The notes beneath the pieces are model-generated. The model made no database searches and was not told where the DNA came from. It saw only the letters and a program-made list of their open reading frames with translations. Source: Dyella_B acidisoli (GTDB lineage Bacteria; Pseudomonadota; Gammaproteobacteria; Xanthomonadales; Rhodanobacteraceae). From it: a stretch of DNA of 64,000 nt. The position numbers and the translations under genes are program-made. This document shows positions 44,324 to 53,295 of the stretch, in pieces (position 1 is the first letter of the stretch; every line of letters starts with the position of its first letter). The stretch is taken from assembly GCF_049532895.1 (NCBI RefSeq), contig NZ_CP064031.1, forward strand, positions 186,001-250,000. The letters run 5' to 3'.

Positions 44324-45739
44324 TCAGCCCCTACGCAAAAGAATTTCCAGTAACTGCCGGAACCGCTTCCCATACGGCGGATTGAACAAGCCCACACCGT
44401 TGAACCGCGCTTGCCGGAACACCGGCTTCATATGCGAGAACGTGCGGAATCCTGCTTCACCGTGATAACCACCCATGCCCGACGGCCCCACGCCGCCGAA
44501 CGGCAGGCCATGCTGCGCAATGTGGTAGAGCGTGTCGTTGAGCGTGACGCCGCCGGCATGCGTGCGGGTAAGCACCTGGTCGATGCGCGTCTGGTCTTGC
44601 TCAAACAGATACAAGGCCAGCGGACGCGGATGACGCGATACATAGTCGATCGCTTCATCGAGCGTGTCGTAAGGCACCAGCGGCAGCAGCGGGCCGAAGA
44701 TTTCTTCCTGCATCACCGGCATGTCATCACGTACGTCGGTCAGCAGCGTTGGCGTAAGCAGTCGTTGCTCCGCACGATCCGTCGTGTCGCTCAAACTCTC
44801 ACTGCGTGCACCGGCGCGCACTGCGCCATCGCGTAGTTCAACCAGGCGCTGATAGTGCCGGTCCGTGGCGATGCTGGCGTATTGCCGGCTGTTGGCGAAA
44901 TCCGGATACAGCCGCGCCGTGGCCTCGCGCGCGACGGAGGCAAAACGCGTGACATCCGCGCGCGGCAACAGCACATAGTCGGGTGCGATGCAGGTCTGTC
45001 CGGCATTGACCAACTTGCCGAGCAAGATGCGCTCCACGGCATGCTCGAAACGCGCGCCGGGGCCGAGAATGGCCGGTGACTTGCCACCCAGTTCCAGCGT
45101 GACCGGCGTAAGGTTCGCCGAGGCGGCGCGCATGACGTGATGGCCGACGGAGGTCGAACCGGTAAACAGCAGGTGATCGAATGGAAGCGCTGCAAAGGCT
45201 TGTCCTACGGACGCATCGCCGTTGACCACGATCACTTCGTCGGGTTGGAAATGCTGCGCGACCAGTTCGGCGAACAATTGCGAGAAGCGCGGCGTGTATT
45301 CGCTCATCTTCACCATCGCACGATTGCCCGCCGCCAGCGCATCCACCAACGGTCCGGCGGCAAGAAACAACGGATAGTTCCACGGCACGATGATGCCCAC
45401 CACACCCAGGGGTTGCGGATGCAGCGCGGTGCTAGCTGGCAGAAACGCCATGCTCGCCATGGCTCGCTTAGGTTTCATCCAGCGCCGGCCGTGACGTAGT
45501 GCGTGGCGGATCGCCGACAGGCTGGGGAACACTTCCAGCAAGTCGGTTTCTTCGCGCGGACGGCAGCCGAAATCCGCCTGGATCGCGGCGGCGATTTCAT
45601 CGCGGTGCTGGTTTATCACGGCCTCCAAAGCGCGCAGGCGGCGTGCACGCGTTTGCCAATCCGGCAATGGATCGCGTGCCTGCACGGTGCGCAGGTGTTG
45701 GAGTTCGACGGAGAGATCCAGGCGGTCAGGTTTATTCAT
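44324..45739 (-). CDS. Coniferyl-aldehyde-type NAD(P)+ aldehyde dehydrogenase
   Basis: The 471-residue enzyme has the ALDH core: VVGIIVPWNYPLFL, ELGGKSPAI with the general-base Glu, and NAGQTCIAPDY with the catalytic Cys. Length, the GQTCIAPDY form and C-terminal FGGVGPSGMGGYHGEAGF place it with coniferyl aldehyde dehydrogenases / fatty-aldehyde class 3-like enzymes. The true substrate could be an aromatic or long-chain aldehyde. It starts 6 bases after the TonB receptor stop, so it is co-transcribed with it. Confidence 0.85.
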   Translation of the reverse strand: MNKPDRLDLSVELQHLRTVQARDPLPDWQTRARRLRALEAVINQHRDEIAAAIQADFGCRPREETDLLEVFPSLSAIRHALRHGRRWMKPKRAMASMAFLPASTALHPQPLGVVGIIVPWNYPLFLAAGPLVDALAAGNRAMVKMSEYTPRFSQLFAELVAQHFQPDEVIVVNGDASVGQAFAALPFDHLLFTGSTSVGHHVMRAASANLTPVTLELGGKSPAILGPGARFEHAVERILLGKLVNAGQTCIAPDYVLLPRADVTRFASVAREATARLYPDFANSRQYASIATDRHYQRLVELRDGAVRAGARSESLSDTTDRAEQRLLTPTLLTDVRDDMPVMQEEIFGPLLPLVPYDTLDEAIDYVSRHPRPLALYLFEQDQTRIDQVLTRTHAGGVTLNDTLYHIAQHGLPFGGVGPSGMGGYHGEAGFRTFSHMKPVFRQARFNGVGLFNPPYGKRFRQLLEILLRRG

Positions 45740-45745
45740 GGCATT

Positions 45746-48202
45746 TCAAAACCTCGCTCGCATTTCCACCCCAAACGTACGCGGCGGTGTAATGGTCGCA
45801 TACGGCGTCCCAAAATCATTCGTGCTGTCGTTGCCAATGCCCAGCACGTAGCGCTTGTTGAACATGTTGTTCACGTATACGCCGACACCCCAGCGCTGAT
45901 CCGGCGTATGCCAATCCAGCCGCCCATCGGTGCGCTGCTGCGACGTGCCGATCTTGAACGCCGTCGTGGCAAAGCAATTGCCCTGGAATTCGGAATCGGC
46001 ATTGCAGCGCGTGTGGCCGCGATACGCGTACTGCATGTTGAGCTCCAGATCGCCGCGGTAGACGCCGTGCCAGGTGTAATCAAACCCGGCCGTCATCGAG
46101 AACAGCGGCTCGCCGGTGGGCTGCCCATCCAGCACTACGCCCGAGGTCGACGTGCCATGCACATAGGTGGCATCGATGTACTCGCTGGTGACGTTCAACC
46201 GCAGGTTGGCCGTCGGCTGCCATTGCGCTTCCAGATCGATGCCATGCGCATGCTGGTCGGAGGTCTGCACCATGTAGAACGGCACGCCGGAACCGGAGTA
46301 ATTCGGGTTGAGCACCGACGACTGCAGGTTCGAGTAGCGGTAGTAGTACGCCGAGGCGTTGAACAGCAGGTTGTACTCGGGCACGACGGTCTTGAGGCCA
46401 GCCTCGTAGTTCCACACCTTCTCCGGCGCGTACAACGAGCCCACCTGCAGGCTGTTGTAGCCGCCGGCTTTGTACCCCTTGGTGGCAGAGACGTAAGCCA
46501 TGGTATTGGGCGTGAACTTGTAGCTCAGCACCGCGCGCGGGCTGAAATCGTGCCAGCTGTGGTGCGTGGGCACCCATTGTCCCACCGCATTGGGAAAGAC
46601 GATGTTGTTGCCGAACGCCGTCAGTGCCTGCTGAGCCTGGGGCGGCAGGAAGGCGTAGATGCCGCTGGACACCAGCTGCGCGATGGTCTGGTCGAACGCC
46701 GTGGCCTGGCGCAGCGGTGTGTACCAGGTGAACGCTTTCTTGTCTTCGGTGTAGCGCAGGCCGGTGGTGAGGTCGAGCTTATCGCTCACATGCCAGATCA
46801 CGTCGCCGAAGGCGGCATACGCTTTGAACTTGCCGGCGTTCTCGATCTGCTCGCGCCATGAATCGCCGAGCAGGTTGTACGGCAAGCCGAAGGCCTGCAG
46901 GCCCTGGGTGATTTCGGTCAGCGGCAAGCCGAGGCCGTCGACGTTCTGCGCCAGCGTGTCCAGGCTGCTGGTGTTGGTGTTCACCTGGCTGGTCTGCCGC
47001 GCCTGCTCGGAATAGAAGCTCACGCCCGACACCCAGTCCATCAGGTCGTTGTAACCCGACAGCTTGAACTCCTGGTAGTAGCTGTTGTTGTGCTCGATGT
47101 TGGCGGTGTCGAGGTAGCTGACGACGTGATCGGTGCCGTCGTTGTCTTCGTCGTTGAAGGTGTTGAAGTGCCGCCAGGCGGTGGTCGAGGTGAGCGTGCC
47201 CCAAGGGAAGTTGTGATCGATGATCAGCGTGGAGCCATCGAAATGCCGCCACTCGCGCGCCTGGATCGCATCGTTGTAGAGCGGCGCGGTGAGCGGATTG
47301 AGGTAGGTGGCCGGATTGGGCGGAAACGGCGGGCGTTCATTCGTATCGCTGGACAAGGGCACCAGGCCGATCGCGGGCCGCGGCGGCTGGTCCAGCCGTT
47401 CGTGATCCCACGACCACAGCACGCGCGTGTCCGGCGTGATGTTCCAGCGGTACACCATGCGGCTGCCCCAGTCGTCGTTCTTGCCGTAGCGCTGGCCGTT
47501 GGCCTGATCGCGGATCCAGCCGTTGCTCTGGTTGTCGAGCACGCTGACGCGCAGGGCCATGTCCTTGGTGAGCGGGATGTTTATCAGCGCGCTCTCGTAA
47601 TGCGTGCCCTCGTTGCCCACGCGCACCAGCGCCTTGCCTTCAAACTTATCGGTCGGCTCGTTGGTGACGATGGAGATGGCGCCACCTGCCGCATTGCGGC
47701 CGAACAAGGTGCCTTGCGGGCCTTTCAGCACTTCAATGCGATCGATGTCGTTGAAGGCCAGCAGCGCGCCGCCGGAGCGGGCCGCATACACGCCGTCGAT
47801 GTACACGCCCACTGCCGATTCGGTACCGATGCCGAAGTCGCTGGTGCTGATGCCGCGCAGCGAATAGTTCGGCTGCGTGGGTTGGCTGCCGTCAACGACT
47901 AATCCGGGCACGAACAGCGAGATCTTGCTGAGATCGGTGGCGGCCTGCGTTTCGATCTGTTTCGCCGTGAGGATCTGCAACGGAATCGGCACCTGCTCCA
48001 TCTGTTGCGTGCGGCTTTGTGCCGTCACGGTGATGTTGCCTAGCTGCTTGGCTTGGCTGGCGTCGGGCTGGCTTTGCTTATCGGTAGTGTTTTGCGCCGG
48101 TGCGTCGTCGAATGCGAAAACCGGTGCACACATCAACAAGGCGACACCACCGCACAGCAGATGGCGTACGTAAGCGGGCAGTGCTCGTTGGCGTATCGTC
48201 AT
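45746..48202 (-). CDS. TonB-dependent receptor
   Basis: The 818-residue outer-membrane receptor has a signal peptide (~30 residues, CAPVFAF) and a linker leading to LGNITVTAQSRTQ, which includes the TonB-box-like strand. The plug follows (VPIPLQILTAKQIE, SLRGISTSDFG, VGVYIDGVYAARS, VLKGPQGTLFGRNAAGGAIS), then a ~22-strand barrel ending in MRARF. The plug style is that of the carbohydrate/organic-substrate receptors common in Sphingomonads and Xanthomonads rather than siderophore receptors. It is followed directly by the aldehyde dehydrogenase. Confidence 0.92.
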   Translation of the reverse strand: MTIRQRALPAYVRHLLCGGVALLMCAPVFAFDDAPAQNTTDKQSQPDASQAKQLGNITVTAQSRTQQMEQVPIPLQILTAKQIETQAATDLSKISLFVPGLVVDGSQPTQPNYSLRGISTSDFGIGTESAVGVYIDGVYAARSGGALLAFNDIDRIEVLKGPQGTLFGRNAAGGAISIVTNEPTDKFEGKALVRVGNEGTHYESALINIPLTKDMALRVSVLDNQSNGWIRDQANGQRYGKNDDWGSRMVYRWNITPDTRVLWSWDHERLDQPPRPAIGLVPLSSDTNERPPFPPNPATYLNPLTAPLYNDAIQAREWRHFDGSTLIIDHNFPWGTLTSTTAWRHFNTFNDEDNDGTDHVVSYLDTANIEHNNSYYQEFKLSGYNDLMDWVSGVSFYSEQARQTSQVNTNTSSLDTLAQNVDGLGLPLTEITQGLQAFGLPYNLLGDSWREQIENAGKFKAYAAFGDVIWHVSDKLDLTTGLRYTEDKKAFTWYTPLRQATAFDQTIAQLVSSGIYAFLPPQAQQALTAFGNNIVFPNAVGQWVPTHHSWHDFSPRAVLSYKFTPNTMAYVSATKGYKAGGYNSLQVGSLYAPEKVWNYEAGLKTVVPEYNLLFNASAYYYRYSNLQSSVLNPNYSGSGVPFYMVQTSDQHAHGIDLEAQWQPTANLRLNVTSEYIDATYVHGTSTSGVVLDGQPTGEPLFSMTAGFDYTWHGVYRGDLELNMQYAYRGHTRCNADSEFQGNCFATTAFKIGTSQQRTDGRLDWHTPDQRWGVGVYVNNMFNKRYVLGIGNDSTNDFGTPYATITPPRTFGVEMRARF

Positions 48203-48240
48203 TATTTTTTCCCCTCAGAAAACAATCTTGCTAGCAGTAC

Positions 48241-48386
48241 ACCCTCTCCCCTTCAGGGAGAGGGTTGGGGTGAGGGGTCAGCCTCGCCCAATGTTTGTTT
48301 GGCGCAAAAAAAAGCTGTACGCGGCAAAGTGTTCTTCCGCAAGCCTTGTCCCCTCACCCTAGCCCTCTCCCCGAAGGGGAGAGGGG
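48241..48386. repeat. 146-bp CCCTCTCCC-family inverted repeat
   Basis: The 37-base left arm (48241-48277) matches the reverse complement of 48350-48386 at 33 of 37 positions. Each arm contains its own hairpin (CTCCCCTTCAGGGAG, CTCCCCGAAGGGGAG). It separates the diheme cytochrome stop from the TonB receptor start and may attenuate read-through. Confidence 0.75.
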
Positions 48387-48395
48387 ACGAAAGCA

Positions 48396-49556
48396 TTAGT
48401 GCAAAACCAAGCAATCCCCCGATTGCGCCGCAATCCACGCCTTGATCAGCGCAACACCTTCGCGATGCATCGTGCTGCGCCCGATCTCCGGCATCATCGT
48501 GCCCGGCTCGGTGGAGCTGAGCCGGTAAGGCAGAATCGAGTCGTCAGGATGGCCTGGCACGATGTCGAACAGATGGTCGCCGGTGCCTTGTCCGGCTGCC
48601 GTCGGCGGCTTGCAGATGCCGATATGGCGATCTTCGGTCGTGGCGATATCCAAAGTGAGTCCAGTGGTGTTGGCCGCGCCTTTCGGGTTGTGGCAATGGC
48701 CGCAGTTGATATCCAGGTAAGCGCGTGCGCGTGCATCGAGCGAGGCGTGTGTATCCATCCAGTTCGCGTTGCGTGGTGCGTCGGCTGGTACAGGTGCGCC
48801 AGTGAGATAACCCATGCGGACTAAATGCGCGAGTTCGTTTTCATCACCATCGGCATAACGGTAATCACGATTGAGATGGCGCGCCTTCGGGCCTATGGGC
48901 TGGATGGCGCGTGTGGTCCAGTCGCGCGCGTGGCAGCTTGCGCATTGGCTTTGATCGGGCACCACATAATTGAAGTTTTCGCGCTCGCCGTTGTCGCTCA
49001 CCAGCGTCAACGCTTGCACGTCGCCGGTGCGGGCGAGCGTGGCCTCGGTCTGCTCCGCGTTCCACACGTAGGGAATGGCTACCCAGCCTTCTTTGCGCCG
49101 AATCAGCAGGCGTGTTTCGACTAGATGTACTTCGGCAAGATTCAGTCCTTGCCCGGGTGCTGCGAAATCGCGGCTCGTGTCATACGTACGTGCCACGTCA
49201 GTGGCGTTACGTGCTGCATCCTTAGGGATCGGATAGAAGAACGTCTTGCTGATGATGGTTCCCACCGGAAAATCGAACGTATCCTTGGGGCTGTACTTGG
49301 CTGACACGCCTTTGGGCATCCAGATCGTACGCAGCTTGTGCGCGTAGTCCGTGAATAGTGGCGTGTTGAGTTCGTAAGGAACCACGCCATCGTTCAACTG
49401 CAACACCCCATCGTGTGCTTCCACGACATGCCAATCGCTCAGCTTCGACGGATAGCCGTCGTCGTGAAATGCAACCGGTTCCATGCCCTGGTGGCAAGCA
49501 GCCAGGCACAAAAGCGCGGACAGCAGCAGTCCGCGCATCCACATCTTCTTCTGCAT
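48396..49556 (-). CDS. SO2930-family diheme c-type cytochrome, lipoprotein
   Basis: The 386-residue protein has a lipoprotein signal (LLCLAACHQG) and two heme c sites, CASCH and, further on, CGHCH. Between and around are VPYELNTPLFTDYAHKLRTIW, WTTRAIQPIG and MMPEIGRSTMH. As I recall, this matches the family of TIGR03806, whose genes are typically next to a beta-helix protein of TIGR03805, exactly as here. Electron-transfer partner and substrate are unknown. It lies 11 bases after the beta-helix gene. Confidence 0.85.
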   Translation of the reverse strand: MQKKMWMRGLLLSALLCLAACHQGMEPVAFHDDGYPSKLSDWHVVEAHDGVLQLNDGVVPYELNTPLFTDYAHKLRTIWMPKGVSAKYSPKDTFDFPVGTIISKTFFYPIPKDAARNATDVARTYDTSRDFAAPGQGLNLAEVHLVETRLLIRRKEGWVAIPYVWNAEQTEATLARTGDVQALTLVSDNGERENFNYVVPDQSQCASCHARDWTTRAIQPIGPKARHLNRDYRYADGDENELAHLVRMGYLTGAPVPADAPRNANWMDTHASLDARARAYLDINCGHCHNPKGAANTTGLTLDIATTEDRHIGICKPPTAAGQGTGDHLFDIVPGHPDDSILPYRLSSTEPGTMMPEIGRSTMHREGVALIKAWIAAQSGDCLVLH

Positions 49557-49567
49557 CAGCAATGCTC

Positions 49568-50803
49568 TCAGACTTTCGGTTCCGGATTCAGCGCAACGGG
49601 CGGCAGCTTGGGCAAGCTGCACTGGAAGGGTTTGGTGTCCGTGCTGGGATTCTTGTAATCGTGCGGACCGTCGGCATTGAGTACGCCGTTGGCGTCCACG
49701 ATGCAGATGCGGTCGTTCGGCGGTGGCAGGCCGTCTGCCTGGTTTTTCGGATCGGTGTAGCCATCCCATAACACGTCAGGGAAGTTGCCGCTGATGCCGT
49801 ACATCGCGGTCTTGAGTGTTTTCAGCTTCAGGCCGTCCGGTGAATCACCACCGCCCTTGAAGCGGTTGCCATAGACGTAGATGCCTTTCGGATACGGGTT
49901 GTAATCGGTCGCGACGCCGCGCGTGTTGTAGTAGTTGGTGGAGAAGTAGCTGGAAATGATCACGTTCGCCGTCTGGCTGTCGGCGATGTCGTTATCGAAG
50001 ATCTCCACCTTGTCGTTGGAATTCACCACCACGCCCGAGCCCGCCGGCACACTGGCAACGGCCGCCCCTTTCTTGGCGAAGTTGCCGGTGTTGTTGGTGA
50101 ACACCTTGTTGTGGAACACGCGCGTGGCATGACCGGCCTGCGACAGGTTCGGCATATTGAAAACGAGAATGCCGCCGGTGTTCTTCGTCGCCGTGTTGTC
50201 GTACACGTCGGCGTTCACCGAATTCTCGATCTCGATGCCCGCTACATTCTGTTCGGCGCGATTGCGTCGCACGACGATGTTGTTCGACTGGCCCACGTAG
50301 ATGCCGGCGTCCGAAGCACCGATGACGACTGAATCTTCCACCAAGACGTTTTGCGTCTTGACCGGATAGAGGCCGTAGGCGCCGTTGGTGCTCTTCGGGC
50401 CGCCGGTCCACTCGATGCGTACGCCATGGATGGTGATGTTCTTGCCCTGATTGATCTTCAGCGCATCACCCATCGTGTCTTCGATGGCGAGGTTCTCGAT
50501 GGTGAAGTCATCGGCATTCACCAGCAGCCCTTCAGGGCCGACGATCTGTCCCTTGAACGACAACACAGTCTTGTCCATGCCCGCGCCGCGAATGGTTACG
50601 CCGTTAGTGCGCAGGCTCAAGCCTCGCTTAAGCGAATAATGGCCGGCCGGAATGTCGATCACGCTGCCGGGTTTGGCGTCGAGCAGTTGCTGTTCCAACT
50701 TACTTTCGAACGAAGCGTCGCTCTGGTTCTGTGCAGCATTTTCCTGATGGCCGCAGGCGGTCAGCAGCAACGAAAAAGCGATCAAAGGATAGATCTTGCG
50801 CAT
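49568..50803 (-). CDS. Parallel beta-helix lipoprotein (partner of SO2930-type cytochrome)
   Basis: The ~411-residue protein has a lipoprotein signal (FSLLLTACGH). A right-handed parallel beta-helix with repeated N-rich rungs follows (TIENLAIEDT, NITIHGVRIEWTGG, NVLVEDSVVIG, NIVVRRNRAEQN, ADVYDNTATKN), the pattern of NosD/TIGR03805-type proteins. Such helices bind or cleave polysaccharides or metals, but no lyase active site is evident. The start at 50803 gives better spacing to GGGGAG than the ATG at 50812. It is the first gene of the probable four-gene set. Confidence 0.85.
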   Translation of the reverse strand: MRKIYPLIAFSLLLTACGHQENAAQNQSDASFESKLEQQLLDAKPGSVIDIPAGHYSLKRGLSLRTNGVTIRGAGMDKTVLSFKGQIVGPEGLLVNADDFTIENLAIEDTMGDALKINQGKNITIHGVRIEWTGGPKSTNGAYGLYPVKTQNVLVEDSVVIGASDAGIYVGQSNNIVVRRNRAEQNVAGIEIENSVNADVYDNTATKNTGGILVFNMPNLSQAGHATRVFHNKVFTNNTGNFAKKGAAVASVPAGSGVVVNSNDKVEIFDNDIADSQTANVIISSYFSTNYYNTRGVATDYNPYPKGIYVYGNRFKGGGDSPDGLKLKTLKTAMYGISGNFPDVLWDGYTDPKNQADGLPPPNDRICIVDANGVLNADGPHDYKNPSTDTKPFQCSLPKLPPVALNPEPKV

Positions 50804-51085
50804 GACAACCATTTCTCCCCACGCGCCATGCGGGCGCGTACCGACGCACTGTCCCGTAAGCCATGCAAAGAGGGGAGGGCAAAAAGGACGGGTATGGGGG
50901 GCAAAGCGGCCAGTCTGCTGGGCGTGATAGCACCTGGATGCCTTGCTTCAGTGCGATCGAATGAAGCGATTCGGCCAGCAATGCTTGAAGAAAATTTAAA
51001 TCTGCCTTGCCAAGATGTCGCTACTAGGGCCGATCAGGCAGTTATATCTTGAATACCTGTCAACGTATCGCAAAGGGAGGCAGTC

Positions 51086-51277
51086 ATGCGTTCTCGCTGG
51101 GTCGGGCGTTTGTTTGGGCATGCCGAAGGCAGTGGAGCCGGGTCGGGCAAGGTGCGTCCGAATGTGCCGCCGGCATTCAACAGGATCAATAATTCCCAGG
51201 TTCGCCCCGTAGGGGTGATGCCTGCTCGCTCCCGTATCTGCCTGGGCATCGGCGACGGCAGTGTGCATAGGCAGTAA
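51086..51277 (+). CDS. Possible 63-residue small protein
   Basis: A GGGAGG box sits five bases before the ATG, and the frame runs to a TAA at 51275-51277. The product is basic (pI clearly high), Gly/Arg-rich and without a membrane segment. A minus-strand frame overlaps the same stretch, so coding is uncertain. A strong hairpin follows at 51306. Confidence 0.28.
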   Translation: MRSRWVGRLFGHAEGSGAGSGKVRPNVPPAFNRINNSQVRPVGVMPARSRICLGIGDGSVHRQ

Positions 51278-51305
51278 TGCGGTAGCCGCACAATAATGCG
51301 CATCT

Positions 51306-51340
51306 TTTCGAGCGCATCCTCTATCGGGATGCGCTCGAAA
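51306..51340. terminator. Perfect 14-bp hairpin after the SDR gene
   Basis: TTTCGAGCGCATCC (51306-51319) is exactly complementary to 51327-51340 over a 7-base loop, with T-rich sequence on the minus-strand exit side. It begins 9 bases past the SDR stop. Confidence 0.8.
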
Positions 51341-51348
51341 TCCAGCGA

Positions 51349-52095
51349 TCAGCGCGCACCGCCGCCTGCATACAAGCGCTCACCCGTGAGCCAGTACGAA
51401 TCATCAGAAGCCAGAAACACGGCAATCGAGGCGATATCGTTCGGCTGGCCAATGCGGCCCAGTGGTGTATGTGCCAGGGCAGATTTTTCGAAATCACCGC
51501 CGATAGCACCCACGGCATGCGTGCCTTCCGTTTCCACCATGCCAGGATTGAGCGCGTTCACGCGAATCTTGCGCGGTCCCAATTCCTGCGAAAGCACGCC
51601 GGTGATCGCATCCACGGCACCCTTGGTGGCGGTGTACACCACCGTGTTCGCAGGCACGATGCGCGAGACCAGCGAGCCGACATTGATGATGCTGGCGCCT
51701 TCGCCAAGGTGCTTCACGGCAGCCTGGGTGGTCAGCAGCAAACCGCGCACGTTCACATTGAACTGCCGGTCGTAGTGCTCTTCCGTGATCGCCTCGATCG
51801 GTGCGAACTCGTAGACGCCCGAGTTGTTCACGAGCACGTCGAGACGACCGTAATGCTTGATGGCTGCATCGACAATGGCCTGCGCGTCCGCAGCTTTGGA
51901 TACATCGCCTTGCACGGCCACAGCCTTGCCGCCGGCTTTCACGATGTCGTTGACCACACCATCCGCGCCCGCCTTGCTGGAGGCGTAATTCACGACAACC
52001 GACGCGCCCTCCGCGCCGAGCGCCTTGGCGATGCCGGCGCCGATACCCTTGGATGCGCCGGTGACGACGGCGACCTTACCTTTCAGCTTGCTCAT
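51349..52095 (-). CDS. Short-chain dehydrogenase/reductase (FabG-like)
   Basis: The 248-residue SDR has the cofactor motif TGASKGIGAGIA near the N-terminus, NNSGVYE, the catalytic Ser (VGSLVS), and YTATKGA with Tyr and Lys. It is an NADPH-type classical SDR with homology to 3-oxoacyl-ACP reductases; the substrate is unknown. It is divergent from a wHTH regulator, which may respond to its substrate. Confidence 0.9.
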   Translation of the reverse strand: MSKLKGKVAVVTGASKGIGAGIAKALGAEGASVVVNYASSKAGADGVVNDIVKAGGKAVAVQGDVSKAADAQAIVDAAIKHYGRLDVLVNNSGVYEFAPIEAITEEHYDRQFNVNVRGLLLTTQAAVKHLGEGASIINVGSLVSRIVPANTVVYTATKGAVDAITGVLSQELGPRKIRVNALNPGMVETEGTHAVGAIGGDFEKSALAHTPLGRIGQPNDIASIAVFLASDDSYWLTGERLYAGGGAR

Positions 52096-52135
52096 GGAAT
52101 ATGTCCTGGTGGGGTGAGGTAGTTCTGAAATCCTG

Positions 52136-52156
52136 TAGTTCGTAACTTATGAACTA
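52136..52156. promoter_or_regulatory. Inverted repeat operator between SDR and wHTH genes
   Basis: TAGTTC (52136-52141) and GAACTA (52151-52156) flank nine AT-rich bases. Two more TAGTTC/GAACTA half-sites lie nearby (about 52120 and 52158). The array suits binding of the divergent ArsR-like regulator. Confidence 0.55.
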
Positions 52157-52184
52157 TAGAACTAGAAATCAAGTGCCTGATAAA

Positions 52185-52574
52185 ATGCGCACCATGAGGC
52201 CGCTGGTTCATCCATCCATAGAAGACATTACCGTCGAAGGCATCCTCCACGCCCTTTCCGATCCCGTGCGTGCAGCTATCTATGCCGAACTGTCTATCTC
52301 CAGCGGCGCCACCTGCTCCAACTTCCTGAAGATCAGCGATCGCGATATTCCCAAGTCGACACTATCGCAACACTTTCGTGCGTTGCGCGAAGCGGGATTG
52401 ATCCGCAGCGAGCGACAAGGTGTGGAAATGCGCAACAGCACCCGTTGCGAGGAGATCAACCAGCGGTTTCCTGGATTGATCATGACGATCATGAAGGCGC
52501 ATCAAATTCAGGCGGCTGAGCGGATGCGTGCGACCAAGCGCAAGCAAGGCAGTGGCAGATCGCGAGTTGGGTGA
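52185..52574 (+). CDS. ArsR-like winged helix-turn-helix transcriptional regulator
   Basis: The ~129-residue protein carries LHALSDPVRAAIYAELS, then KSTLSQHFRALREAGLIRSERQGVE, the ArsR/HTH_20 signature. It lacks a CxC metal site. A basic tail follows. It is divergent from the SDR gene and probably represses it. ATG 52194 is an alternative start. Confidence 0.85.
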   Translation: MRTMRPLVHPSIEDITVEGILHALSDPVRAAIYAELSISSGATCSNFLKISDRDIPKSTLSQHFRALREAGLIRSERQGVEMRNSTRCEEINQRFPGLIMTIMKAHQIQAAERMRATKRKQGSGRSRVG

Positions 52575-52673
52575 GTTCTGGCAGCGTGTATGTTGCTAGG
52601 AATATGAGTGATCCAAGTTCTTAATTTCTTATCGCGTAGCTGTCCTGGCTCATGCGTATGACATGACGCGCGA

Positions 52674-53000
52674 TTACCGCGACAGCATATGAGTAACGTA
52701 TTGATTGAGGCTTACACCCTCGATCTTGGCCTTGCGAGCAAGGCGTGCATGCAGCGACCGCGGTACGCGCACGACGAATTTACCGCTGTAAGACTCTAAT
52801 GGCTCCATGGTGGATGGAGGTGGGACGACATTTCCCGCCGCCTTGGCGGCTTTGATCCAGGCGCTGATGGCATGCTTGATCTCGCGGGCGGCATCGGTTT
52901 CGGTGGCGCCCCATGCAGAGCATCCTGGTAGATCGGGCGCTTCGGCGATATAGCCCTCATCCTCTTCCGACCAAAAGATTTCAATGGGGTAGTGATTCAC
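52674..53000 (-). CDS. hicB: HicB-family antitoxin
   Basis: The 108-residue protein has the partial RNase-H-like fold of HicB (YIAEAPDLPGCSAWGATETDA) followed by a C-terminal ribbon-helix-helix-like region (FVVRVPRSLHARLARKAKIEGVSLNQYV) that binds DNA. It neutralises the adjacent HicA toxin and likely represses the operon. Its start overlaps the hicA stop by four bases. Confidence 0.9.
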   Translation of the reverse strand: MNHYPIEIFWSEEDEGYIAEAPDLPGCSAWGATETDAAREIKHAISAWIKAAKAAGNVVPPPSTMEPLESYSGKFVVRVPRSLHARLARKAKIEGVSLNQYVTHMLSR

Positions 53001-53242
53001 GGCTTCTCTCCGTATTTCTCGATCATTGCGCCGAGTTGACGGGCTTGATAGGGCGGAATAAATCCACCACGGTTTTGGAAATTCAGCCCCACTGGTTCAC
53101 CTGCCCTGGCAAAAGCGCGATGTGAACCCGTTCCGCCGCTGTGTATAAAACCAAGAATTTCCGCGGCCCTGCAGGCATCGTTGAAGCGAACCTGCTTTGG
53201 ATTGGCAAGGATGGATGCGAGGAGCTTGGCCTTTGCGTTCAT
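52997..53242 (-). CDS. hicA: HicA-family mRNA interferase toxin
   Basis: The 81-residue protein carries the catalytic GTGSHRAFAR segment, the key His of the dsRBD-like HicA fold, and a LGFIHSGGTGSHR start. It is an RNA-cleaving toxin, first in the operon before hicB, the canonical order. Confidence 0.88.
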   Translation of the reverse strand: MNAKAKLLASILANPKQVRFNDACRAAEILGFIHSGGTGSHRAFARAGEPVGLNFQNRGGFIPPYQARQLGAMIEKYGEKP

Positions 53243-53250
53243 TAGTCGAC

Positions 53251-53268
53251 GATACTACCTATAGTATC
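53251..53268 (-). promoter_or_regulatory. Palindromic hicA operator
   Basis: GATACTA (53251-53257) and TAGTATC (53262-53268) flank CCTA, nine bases before the hicA ATG. Likely bound by the HicB ribbon-helix-helix domain to autoregulate. Confidence 0.6.
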
Positions 53269-53295
53269 ACCAACGAGCTGAGGCAAGACTGAAAT

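Larger units (their letters stand above)
50813..51348. other. 536-base mostly non-coding region
   Basis: It should carry the promoter of the beta-helix operon and the SDR terminator. It also contains one possible small ORF on the plus strand. Nothing else is recognisable. Confidence 0.4.
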
